A stretch of 64,000 nucleotides of DNA from Planctomonas psychrotolerans (lineage in GTDB: Bacteria > Actinomycetota > Actinomycetes > Actinomycetales > Microbacteriaceae). The notes beneath the pieces are model-generated. The model was not told the DNA's origin and made no database searches. It saw only the letters and a list, made by a program, of their open reading frames with translations. Made by a program: the position numbers and the translations under genes. The stretch is from the NCBI RefSeq assembly GCF_008642235.1, contig NZ_SJEV01000001.1, positions 1,940,400 through 2,004,399 on the forward strand. The letters run 5' to 3'. Below are positions 17,933 to 25,293 of this stretch, piece by piece (within the stretch, counting starts at the first letter, position 1; each line of letters starts with the position of its first letter).

Positions 17933-18214
17933 GGTCGCTGAGCTCGTCGAAGCGACGCGGATACGGTCGCTGAGCCTGTCGAAGCGACGTGGGGTGCGTT
18001 GCGTTCCTTCGACGGGCTCGGGGACCGTGCGGGCGGACACGGGATACGGTCGCTGAGCTTGTCGAAGCGGCGTGAGGTGCGTTGCGTCCCTTCGACGGGC
18101 TCAGGGACCGTGTGCGGTGCGTCCCTTCGACGGGCTCAGGGACCGTGCGGGGTGCGTCCCGTCGACGGGCTCAGGGACCGTGTGCGGTGCGTCCCTTCGA
18201 CGGGCTCAGGGACC
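17933..18214. repeat. Cluster of eight 24-bp hairpin repeats in two orientations
   Basis: Eight copies of an imperfect palindrome. Copies at 17933, 17965 and 18048 run in one orientation (stem GTCGCT/AGCGAC around TGAGC-TGTCGA). Copies at 18003, 18086, 18121, 18156 and 18191 run in the other (stem GTCCCT/AGGGAC). The last four start exactly 35 bp apart with near-identical linkers, forming a tandem array. The stem bases change in a compensatory way between types. Copy 18048 has a damaged stem. The same element recurs at the right edge of the window. This is a REP-like intergenic repeat. Confidence 0.85.
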
Positions 18215-18489
18215 GGGCGGGCGGGGCGCCCGCGGTGCGGCGACTCCCGCGGTGGTTTAGACTGGGTGCGGCCTTTCGGGGCCACGTCGGGCCGCAGTAA
18301 CCCCGGGCTCCATTTATAGCCGCTTCGAGCGGCCTCGCGCCGAGAGGCGTTTCTGCGGTCCGGCACCCGACTTCCCGGCACCGGATCCCGACATCCGTAG
18401 ATTCGCCGAGGCGAGCAATCCGTTCGGCGTGCTTCTCCGAACGGAAAGTGTGCCGAGTCTCCGATATGCGAACGCAAAGTTAAGCTGAC
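18215..18489 (+). other. Leader region upstream of the sigma factor gene
   Basis: No gene is visible. A promoter-like TTTAGACT lies at 18254-18261, followed by several short hairpins, including GCCGC TTCGA GCGGC and a perfect 9-bp inverted repeat TCCGTTCGG/CCGAACGGA (18419-18427 and 18437-18445). A transcript from this promoter would give the sigma factor a structured leader of over 200 bases; alternatively the inverted repeat is an operator. Confidence 0.4.
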
Positions 18490-19092
18490 ATGCTTGTCCT
18501 CGTGCCTTCCGGAACCGACCGTGCAGACGATCTGGATTCCGTCGACCCGCGGAGCAGGGAAGAGCTGCTGGCGCTCGTCGCCTCGGGCAACCAGGAGGCC
18601 TTCGGTGCACTGTACGACCAGGTCGCGCCGCGCGTTCTGGGATTGATCCGCCGTGTCCTCGTCGACCCGGCGCAGTCGGAGGAGGTGGCGCAAGAGGTGT
18701 TCCTGGAGATCTGGCAGACCGCGCCGCGCTACGACGCGAGCAAGGGCGGCGCCCTCACCTGGATCCTCACGATGGCGCACCGCCGCGCCGTCGACCGCAT
18801 CCGGGCATCGCAGGCCAGCCGCGATCGGGATCTCCGAATCGGTACGCGCGACCACGAGACCGGCTACGACTCCGTCTCGGAAGAGGTCGAGACACGGATC
18901 GAGCACGAACGGGTGGAGCGGGCCATGTCGCAGCTCACGGAGCTGCAGCGCCAGGCCGTCACCCTCGCCTACTATCGCGGACTGAGTCACAGCGAGGTCG
19001 CGACCATGCTCAGTGTGCCCATCGGTACCGTGAAGACGCGGCTGCGCGATGGCATGATCCGCCTCCGCGATGCGCTGGGGGTGACCTCATGA
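18490..19092 (+). CDS. ECF RNA polymerase sigma factor, SigK-like
   Basis: About 200 residues with sigma-70 region 2 (about 35-105, including EEVAQEVFLEIWQ) and region 4 (about 140-195, HTH in GLSHSEVATMLSVPIGTVKTR). Sequence and the adjacent RskA-type anti-sigma gene place it with the SigK (ECF19) group. It directs RNA polymerase to a regulon not identifiable here. The stop overlaps the anti-sigma ATG by four bases. The start is uncertain: ATG at 18490 is given, but GTG at 18502 is a good alternative because a TAAGCT hexamer lies immediately before the ATG. Confidence 0.9.
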   Translation: MLVLVPSGTDRADDLDSVDPRSREELLALVASGNQEAFGALYDQVAPRVLGLIRRVLVDPAQSEEVAQEVFLEIWQTAPRYDASKGGALTWILTMAHRRAVDRIRASQASRDRDLRIGTRDHETGYDSVSEEVETRIEHERVERAMSQLTELQRQAVTLAYYRGLSHSEVATMLSVPIGTVKTRLRDGMIRLRDALGVTS

Positions 19093-20015
19093 CCGAACGC
19101 GATGACCCGTCGCTGTCCACCGGCGCCTACGCGCTCGGTGCGTTGACCGGCGAGGAGGAAGCCGCCTTCGAGGCGTACCTCGCCCGGTCCGAGAGCCTGC
19201 GCACGGAGGTGGCCGGCTTCACCGATACCGCCGTGGAACTCGGACTCGCCACCACGCCCGTGACGCCGCCACCCGACCTCCGCGCGCGGGTACTGCAGCT
19301 GGCCGCGACCACGCCCCAGCTCCCGGCGATCTCGGGCACGCAGGACTCCGGTGCAGCCGAATCCGAGCGGACCGCCCCCGCCGCGTACGCCCCGGTGTAC
19401 GAGGCGACGGTCCAGGCGCACACGCCGCCCGCCGCGACGGCCCCCGCAGAGCCCGCGACGGGCGCCACGGGAACCGGCGCGGCCCGGGCGGGAGCAGCCC
19501 CGGCCGGCGCGACGCCGGCAGCTGACCGAGCGAACGCCCGGTGGTTCGGCCGGACGGGCACGGTGCTCGCCGCGGCAGCCGCGGCGGTCGCCGTGCTGGT
19601 CGGCGGCATCGCCATCGGATCGACGCTGCAGGATCGCGGAGAGCTCGAGCAGGTGCAGGCTCAGGCCGCCGCACTCGCCGAGCTGAACGCCGCACCGGAC
19701 GTGCAGCGCGTGAGCGCCGAGGTCGCCGAGGGTGCGACCGCCACGCTCGTCTGGTCGGGGGAGCTCTCCCGCTCCGCCGTGGTGTTCGACGAACTCGACC
19801 CGCTGCCCGACGACCGCGTGTACCAGGCCTGGTACATCAACGCGGAGGGGGCGGCGACCTCGGCCGGCACCTTCCGGGCCGACGAGGACGCGGCGACGTT
19901 CCGGGTGCTCGACGGATCGCTCGCGAGCGGCTCCGTCGTCGGCGTCACGGTGGAGCCGGACGGCGGTTCGGACGCGCCGACCACCGAGCCCATCGTGGCC
20001 ATCGAAGCAGCGTGA
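19089..20015 (+). CDS. Anti-sigma factor, RskA family
   Basis: 308 residues. A cytoplasmic N-terminal anti-sigma segment (about 1-75, opening SLSTGAYALGALTGEEE), an Ala/Pro/Thr-rich linker (about 85-150), one transmembrane helix (about 157-179) and an extracytoplasmic anti-sigma-K domain (about 185-305, with VYQAWYINAEG) match RskA. It would bind the co-encoded sigma factor at the membrane and release it on regulated proteolysis. Four-base overlap with the sigma gene ensures coupled, stoichiometric synthesis. The linker is unusually low in complexity. Confidence 0.9.
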   Translation: MTERDDPSLSTGAYALGALTGEEEAAFEAYLARSESLRTEVAGFTDTAVELGLATTPVTPPPDLRARVLQLAATTPQLPAISGTQDSGAAESERTAPAAYAPVYEATVQAHTPPAATAPAEPATGATGTGAARAGAAPAGATPAADRANARWFGRTGTVLAAAAAAVAVLVGGIAIGSTLQDRGELEQVQAQAAALAELNAAPDVQRVSAEVAEGATATLVWSGELSRSAVVFDELDPLPDDRVYQAWYINAEGAATSAGTFRADEDAATFRVLDGSLASGSVVGVTVEPDGGSDAPTTEPIVAIEAA

Positions 20016-20021
20016 CACACA

Positions 20022-20052
20022 GAAGGCGGGCCGGATAATCCGACCCGCCTTC
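20022..20052. terminator. First of two near-identical tandem hairpins
   Basis: Arms 20022-20035 and 20039-20052 (14 bp, one mismatch). It lies between the convergent anti-sigma and pstB genes and shares GAAGGCGGGCCGGA with the next hairpin. Confidence 0.65.
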
Positions 20053-20061
20053 GGCATGACG

Positions 20062-20100
20062 CACAGAAGGCGGGCCGGAAACTCCGGCTCGCCTTCTGTG
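20062..20100. terminator. Second tandem hairpin, shared with pstB
   Basis: An 18-bp stem with one mismatch (arms 20062-20079 and 20083-20100) ending 10 bases from the pstB stop. It is a partial duplicate of the preceding hairpin and probably terminates the pst operon on the reverse strand. Confidence 0.7.
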
Positions 20101-20110
20101 CCATAGCGGT

Positions 20111-20890
20111 CTAGCCGAACCGGCCCGACACGTAGTCCTCGGTCGCCTGCACGCTGGGGCGGGAGAACATCGTGGTGGTGTCGTCGTATTCGATGAGCTT
20201 GCCGGGCTTGCCCGTGCCCGCGATGTTGAAGAACGCGGTGCGGTCCGACACGCGGCTGGCCTGCTGCATGTTGTGCGTCACGATCACGATCGTGTACTGC
20301 TGCTTGAGTTCCTCGATGAGGTCCTCGATCGCCAGGGTCGAGATGGGGTCGAGCGCCGAGCAGGGCTCGTCCATCAGCAGCACATCGGGCTGCACCGCGA
20401 TCGCGCGGGCGATGCAGAGCCGCTGCTGCTGACCTCCCGACAGACCGGACCCGGGCAGATCGAGGCGGTCCTTGACCTCGTTCCAGAGGTTCGCACCCTG
20501 CAGGGACTTCTCGGTGAGATCGTCGGCGTCGCTCTTCGAGATGCGACGGTTGTTGAGCTTCACGCCCGCGAGCACGTTGTCGCGGATCGACATGGTGGGG
20601 AACGGGTTCGGTCGCTGGAACACCATGCCGACCTGACGGCGCACCAGCACCGGGTCGACCCCGGGGGCGTACAGGTTGTCGCCGTCGATGAGCACCTCGC
20701 CGTCCACGTACGCGCCGGGGATCACCTCGTGCATGCGGTTCAGCGTGCGGAGGAAGGTCGACTTGCCGCACCCGGACGGGCCGATGAACGCCGTGACGGT
20801 GCGGGGCTCGATCGAGAGCTGCACGTCCTCGACGGCCTTGAACTTGCCGTAGTACACGTTCAGGTCGTTCACTTCAATGCGCTTTGACAC
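20111..20890 (-). CDS. pstB: Phosphate ABC transporter ATP-binding protein
   Basis: 259 residues of the PstB family. Walker [10 protein letters not shown] (37-45), the ABC signature LSGGQQQR, Walker B VLLMDEP and the switch histidine in IVTHNMQQ are all present. It energises high-affinity inorganic phosphate import with PstC, PstA and PstS. It is the last gene of the pst operon, 18 bases after pstA. Confidence 0.97.
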   Translation of the reverse strand: MSKRIEVNDLNVYYGKFKAVEDVQLSIEPRTVTAFIGPSGCGKSTFLRTLNRMHEVIPGAYVDGEVLIDGDNLYAPGVDPVLVRRQVGMVFQRPNPFPTMSIRDNVLAGVKLNNRRISKSDADDLTEKSLQGANLWNEVKDRLDLPGSGLSGGQQQRLCIARAIAVQPDVLLMDEPCSALDPISTLAIEDLIEELKQQYTIVIVTHNMQQASRVSDRTAFFNIAGTGKPGKLIEYDDTTTMFSRPSVQATEDYVSGRFG

Positions 20891-20908
20891 GGGTTTTCCT
20901 TACGGGGG

Positions 20909-21988
20909 TTAGCGGATCTTGGGCGCGAAGGCCCGGGCGACGATCCGCGCGATGAGGTTGAGCAGCATGACGATGAGGATGAGGACGAGGGCGCCGGTCC
21001 AGGCGCGGTCGATGTACGCCTGCGCGTCCTGACCCTGGGCCACGTACTGGTTGTAGACGAACACCGGCAGCGTCATCATCCGGTCGCTGAACAGGTCGTA
21101 GTTCAGGTTGGAGGTGAACCCCGCGACGATGAGGAGCGGTGCGGTCTCGCCGATCACCCGGGCGACGGCGAGCATCACACCGGTGAGAATACCCGCGATG
21201 GAGGTGGGCAGCACGACCTTCACGATCGTCAGCCACTTCGGCACACCGAGGGCGTAGGCGGCCTCGCGCAGCTCGTTCGGCACCAGCTTCAGCATCTCCT
21301 CGGTGGAGCGCACGACGATCGGGATCATGAGCACCGAGAGCGCCACGGCACCACCGAAGCCCATCCGGATGCCGGGGCCGAAGAAGAGCACGAAGAGCGC
21401 GTAGGCGAAGAGGCCGGCGACGATCGAGGGGATGCCCGTCATGACGTCCACGAAGAAGGTGATCGCCTGCGCGAGGCGCCCGCGACCGTACTCCACGAGG
21501 TAGATCGCGGTGGCCATGCCGATCGGCACGCTGAGGGCCGTGGCGGCGAGCGTGACCTCGACCGTGCCGACGATCGCGTGAATCGCGCCGCCGCCCGCGC
21601 CGACGATGTTGCGGAGCGAGTAGGTGAAGAACTCGATGTCGAACCGGGCGGAACCGAAGGTGACCACGGTGAAGACGAGGCTGATCAGCGGGATGAGGGC
21701 GAGCACGAACGCGGCGGTGACGAGGATCGAGGCGAGGCGATCGGTCGCCTTGCGGGGACCCTCCACCGCGAGGGAGATCGCGTACATGGCCACGGTGAAC
21801 AGGATCACACCGAGCACGATCGCGCCCACGTAGTTGAAGCCGTCGGTCGCCCCGGCGAGCTGCAGGATCACGAACAGGATCGTCAGGATGAGGAGGCTCG
21901 CCGCGAGCACGAGCACCGTGGTGTTCTTCGGCAGCTTGCCGGCCGTCAGCGAGTTGGTCATCGGGCGGGTGTCTGTGGTGGCGACCAT
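20909..21988 (-). CDS. pstA: Phosphate ABC transporter permease
   Basis: 359 residues. A hydrophobic N-terminal extension with three membrane segments (about 25-110) precedes the BPD transporter domain. The cytoplasmic EAA loop reads REAAYALGVPKW. The ATG at 21988 shares its A with the pstC stop (TGATG), so translation is coupled; the frame continues upstream only as a pstC shadow. It forms the membrane channel with PstC. The N-terminal extension is longer than in enterobacterial PstA but usual in actinobacteria. Confidence 0.95.
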   Translation of the reverse strand: MVATTDTRPMTNSLTAGKLPKNTTVLVLAASLLILTILFVILQLAGATDGFNYVGAIVLGVILFTVAMYAISLAVEGPRKATDRLASILVTAAFVLALIPLISLVFTVVTFGSARFDIEFFTYSLRNIVGAGGGAIHAIVGTVEVTLAATALSVPIGMATAIYLVEYGRGRLAQAITFFVDVMTGIPSIVAGLFAYALFVLFFGPGIRMGFGGAVALSVLMIPIVVRSTEEMLKLVPNELREAAYALGVPKWLTIVKVVLPTSIAGILTGVMLAVARVIGETAPLLIVAGFTSNLNYDLFSDRMMTLPVFVYNQYVAQGQDAQAYIDRAWTGALVLILIVMLLNLIARIVARAFAPKIR

Positions 21989-22932
21989 CAGTTTGCTCCG
22001 GAGAAAGCCTTGCGGCGGTTGATGATGTATCGGGCGATGGAGTTGACCACGAGGGTGATCACGAAGAGCACGAGGCCCGAGGCGATCAGGGTGTCGGTGC
22101 CGAGCCCGTAGGACTCCGGGAAGCTCAGGGCGATGTTCGCCGCGATGGTGTTCGGATTCTGCTGTTGCAGCAGCGCGAACTTCACGACGGCGGCGGGCGA
22201 CAGGATGATGGCCACGGCCATGGTCTCGCCGAGCGCGCGCCCGAGTCCGAGCATCGAGGCGGAGATGATGCCGGGGCGGCCGAACGGCAGGACCGCGGTG
22301 CGGATCATCTCCCACCGGGTGGCTCCGAGTGCGAGGGCCGCCTCCTCGTGCAGGACGGGCGTCTGCAGGAAGATCTCGCGGCTGAGCGCGGTGATGATCG
22401 GGAGGATCATCACCGCCAGCACGATCGCGACGGTGAGGATCGTGCGCCCGGTGCCCGACACGGGCGGGGCGAAGAGCGGGAACCAGCCCATGTTCTCCGT
22501 CAGCCAGACGTAGACGGGCACGATGGCCGGGGCGAGCACGCCGATGCCCCAGAGTCCGTAGACGACGGACGGCACGGCGGCGAGGAGGTCGATCACGTAG
22601 CCGAGGGCCGATGCGAGGCGGCGCGGGGCGAAGTGGGAGATGAAGAGCGCGACCGCGATGGACAGCGGCACCGCGATGGCGAGGGCGATGATGGCTCCCC
22701 ACACGGTTCCGAAGGCGAGCGGGGCGACGTAGGCGAGGAAGCCTTCACCGCCGGAGATGTCCGCGGGGTCGGCGACGAGGGCGGGAAGCGCCTGCACGAT
22801 CAGGAAGACCGCGACGGCCGCGAGGATGGCGAGGATCAGGCTACCGGCGAGCAGAGTGCCGGCGGAGAAGATGCGGTCACCGGGGCGCTGCTTCGCCTTG
22901 ATGACGGGGGGAGTGGTGCCTACGGCGATCAT
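21988..22932 (-). CDS. pstC: Phosphate ABC transporter permease
   Basis: 314 residues with six transmembrane helices and the EAA motif EEAALALGATRWE in the cytoplasmic coupling loop, followed by the conserved GRALGETMAV segment. It pairs with PstA. A strong hairpin between pstS and this gene probably attenuates transcription, so the binding protein is made in excess over the membrane components. Confidence 0.95.
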   Translation of the reverse strand: MIAVGTTPPVIKAKQRPGDRIFSAGTLLAGSLILAILAAVAVFLIVQALPALVADPADISGGEGFLAYVAPLAFGTVWGAIIALAIAVPLSIAVALFISHFAPRRLASALGYVIDLLAAVPSVVYGLWGIGVLAPAIVPVYVWLTENMGWFPLFAPPVSGTGRTILTVAIVLAVMILPIITALSREIFLQTPVLHEEAALALGATRWEMIRTAVLPFGRPGIISASMLGLGRALGETMAVAIILSPAAVVKFALLQQQNPNTIAANIALSFPESYGLGTDTLIASGLVLFVITLVVNSIARYIINRRKAFSGAN

Positions 22933-23003
22933 CGGGTCCCTGGGGCTAGCGGTCGGGTGGGGGAAAGCATGCTCAGTATGCCGGTAGGCGGAGCAAACCG
23001 GAA

Positions 23004-23045
23004 TTGCTCGCCCCTGCCGCTCCGAGGAACGGCGGGGGCGAGCAA
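23004..23045 (-). terminator. Attenuator hairpin between pstS and pstC
   Basis: A 16-bp inverted repeat with one G-U pair (arms 23004-23019 and 23030-23045, 10-base loop) starts 15 bases after the pstS stop and is followed on the reverse strand by AATTCC. Partial readthrough into pstCAB is expected. Confidence 0.6.
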
Positions 23046-23059
23046 CGAATGGTGCGGTC

Positions 23060-24166
23060 TTACTGGATGGACTCGATGGCGCTGGCGACCTGCTCGGAGA
23101 GGTCCTCCGACAGGGGGGCGATGCCGGCGGCCTCCGCGGCCTCCGCCTGGCCCTCCGCGCTGGCCACGTATCCGAGGTACGCCTTGGCGAGCTCGGCCAC
23201 GGAGTCGTCCTGGTAGTCCTCGCAGGCGAGCAGGTAGCTCACGAGCACGATCGGGTAGACGCCCGACTCGGTGCTCGTGCGGTCGAGCTCGAACGCGATG
23301 TCGTTGTCCGCTCGGCCTTCGACGCGCGGCGAGGCGTCGACGATGGCCGCGGCGGCCTCCGGCGAGTACTCGACGAACTCTTCGCCGACCTTGATGGCCG
23401 CGACACCGAGTTCGCCCGCGCGGGACGCGTCGGCGTAGCCGATGATGTTCGTGCCGTTGGTCACGGCATCCACGACACCGGACGTCTGCGCCGCTGCCTC
23501 GCCACCGAACGCGGAGGGCCACTCGCCGTCCGGTTCCTCGGTCCACACGTCGGGGGCCGCGGCGTACAGGTACTCCGCGAAGTTCTCGGTGGTGCCCGAG
23601 TCGTCGGAGCGGTGCACGGCCGTGATCGGCGCGGACGGGAGCGTGGCGTCGGGGTTCAGCGCGGCGATCTCCGGGGCGTCCCACGAGGTGATGGTCCCGG
23701 CGAAGATGCCGGCGAGGGTCGCTGCGTCGAGGTTGAGGCTGTCCACGCCCTCCACGTTGAAGATGACGGCGATCGGGGAGATGTAGACCGGCAGGTCGAG
23801 TGCCGACGTGCCCTCGACGCACTTGCCGAACGTGCCGGACAGCTCCTCCTCGTTCAGGGCCCGGTCGGAACCGGCGAAGTCGGCACCGCCGGCGATGAAG
23901 GCCTCACGACCTGCGCCTGAGCCGTCGGGGGAGTACTCGACCGTGACGTCGGGGTTCGCGGTCTGGAACGATGCACGCCAGACCTCCTGGGCGGAGCCCT
24001 GCGACGACGCGCCGATACCCACCAGGGTGCCGGAGAGCGTCGACTCGTTGCCCGCGTCTCCGCCGTCGGGCGTTGCTGAGCCGCCCTCGTTCGCTGCGCA
24101 CGAGGTCAGTGCGAGAGTCGTGACGGTCGCGAGGGTGGCGACGACTCCAAAACGCTTCTTGTTCAA
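23060..24166 (-). CDS. pstS: Phosphate-binding lipoprotein of the Pst system
   Basis: 368 residues. A short lipoprotein signal peptide ends at LTSC with the lipidated cysteine at position 23. The mature part is a periplasmic-binding-type phosphate receptor with the GIGASSQGS, SDRALNEEEL and SDDSGTTENF segments that line the phosphate pocket in PstS. The chosen start is TTG at 24166, preceded by a GGAAGGGAA ribosome-binding stretch, because it gives a compact signal peptide; a longer in-frame start at 24223 would add 19 polar residues. Two Pho boxes lie about 90-110 bases upstream. Confidence 0.95.
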   Translation of the reverse strand: MNKKRFGVVATLATVTTLALTSCAANEGGSATPDGGDAGNESTLSGTLVGIGASSQGSAQEVWRASFQTANPDVTVEYSPDGSGAGREAFIAGGADFAGSDRALNEEELSGTFGKCVEGTSALDLPVYISPIAVIFNVEGVDSLNLDAATLAGIFAGTITSWDAPEIAALNPDATLPSAPITAVHRSDDSGTTENFAEYLYAAAPDVWTEEPDGEWPSAFGGEAAAQTSGVVDAVTNGTNIIGYADASRAGELGVAAIKVGEEFVEYSPEAAAAIVDASPRVEGRADNDIAFELDRTSTESGVYPIVLVSYLLACEDYQDDSVAELAKAYLGYVASAEGQAEAAEAAGIAPLSEDLSEQVASAIESIQ

Positions 24167-24255
24167 GGATGTTCCCTTCCGGGTTCGTGATCGGGATTGC
24201 AGGCCGGTGCTGACCGGTCGCAACGCTAACCACGCGTGTTAACAGGGCTCTTTCA

Positions 24256-24277
24256 CGCCGGTGAACGGGAGGTGAAC
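24256..24277 (-). promoter_or_regulatory. Pho box (two 11-bp direct repeats) upstream of pstS
   Basis: On the reverse strand, GTTCACCTCCC (24277-24267) is followed directly by GTTCACCGGCG (24266-24256). Adjacent 11-bp units beginning G(T/G)TCACC are the binding pattern of actinobacterial phosphate response regulators (PhoP in Streptomyces, RegX3 in mycobacteria). The site lies 90-111 bases upstream of the pstS start, and the window encodes a RegX3 homologue. Confidence 0.75.
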
Positions 24278-24332
24278 AGCACCCCCGGCGAATCGGCGGA
24301 CCGACGATCCCCGTGCGGCATCACCGGGTGGG

Positions 24333-25274
24333 TCAGGAGGGCGGCGAGTGGGTCTCCACGGCGAGGATTCCGGCGGCCGGGTCGGTCGCGGAGAGGTGCA
24401 CCACGGTGAATTCGCCGGGGCTCAGCATGCCCGCGCGGGTGAGCCGGAGCGCCGACGGCGTCGAGGTGGCGATCGCGATCTCGTGCAGGATCTCGGGGAG
24501 AACGGGGCTGTGACTGCAGAGCACCGCGGTCCTGCGCTTGGCGAGGCGCTTCTGCACGATCCGGGGCACGGAACCGCCGTGCGACTCGTACGCGTCCTGG
24601 CTGATGGCGTTCGTCGTCTTGAGGGGTCGGCCGAGCGCGGCGGCCGTGGGTTCGAGGGTCTCGATGCATCGCCTGGCACTGCTCGAGATCAGCGTGCGCG
24701 GTCCGAACGCGGCGAGGGTCGGCACGATGGCCGACGCCTGCGCATGCCCCTGCGCGGAGAGCGGGCGCGACGCATCCGAGTCCTCCCACTCGAACGGCTG
24801 CACGGCCTTGCCATGCCGGAGGGTGAGAAGAGCGAAAGTGCGGAGGGTGCCGTGGTCGTGCATGTCGGCGAAGAGCTGCAGCACGTCGATGTCGCTCGCG
24901 TAGCTGAGGCGGCCGAGGGCCGCGGGGATCGGCAGCCACTCGAGGCCGTCCACCTCGGCATTGGGGGAGAACGTCGACGCCGCGACTGCCGCATCCGTCG
25001 CCTCGGTGGCCCAGTAGTGCACCTCTTTGGTGCGACCGTTGGCGATGGGGTAGTCGACCGCACCGAGCGGGAGTCCGAGGGTCACCCGGATGCCGGTCTC
25101 CTCGGCGATCTCCCGCACCGCGGCCTGGGGAAGCGTCTCGCCCGGGTCCAGCTTGCCCTTGGGGAGCGAGAAGTCCCTGTGCCGGGTGCGATGAATGAGG
25201 AGGACGAGTACACGGTCGTCGACCTGTCGCCACACGACGCCACCGGCCGCGTAGACGACGGAGGAACCCGCCAT
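24333..25274 (-). CDS. NUDIX hydrolase-histidine phosphatase fusion, MutT1-like
   Basis: 313 residues in two domains. The N-terminal NUDIX domain has a perfect box at residues 40-62 (G40, E46, R54-E55, E58-E59, G61). The C-terminal half is a SixA-type histidine phosphatase with the RHG motif at 153-155. This fusion matches mycobacterial MutT1, which degrades 8-oxo-dGTP and diadenosine polyphosphates. It follows ppk1 by 19 bases on the same strand, so it may also act in polyphosphate-linked nucleotide turnover. Confidence 0.88.
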   Translation of the reverse strand: MAGSSVVYAAGGVVWRQVDDRVLVLLIHRTRHRDFSLPKGKLDPGETLPQAAVREIAEETGIRVTLGLPLGAVDYPIANGRTKEVHYWATEATDAAVAASTFSPNAEVDGLEWLPIPAALGRLSYASDIDVLQLFADMHDHGTLRTFALLTLRHGKAVQPFEWEDSDASRPLSAQGHAQASAIVPTLAAFGPRTLISSSARRCIETLEPTAAALGRPLKTTNAISQDAYESHGGSVPRIVQKRLAKRRTAVLCSHSPVLPEILHEIAIATSTPSALRLTRAGMLSPGEFTVVHLSATDPAAGILAVETHSPPS

Positions 25275-25293
25275 CCTCAGAGCGTCCAGGGCG

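Noticed and set aside
17933-18222. CRISPR-like regular array of 24-bp repeats with about 11-bp linkers (also 63709-64000)
   Set aside because: Linkers are short and nearly identical between copies, repeats occur in both orientations, and no cas genes are present. These are REP-like hairpin elements.
17999-18319. Several short open frames within the repeat cluster
   Set aside because: Their products are repetitive translations of the hairpin repeats with no ribosome-binding sites.
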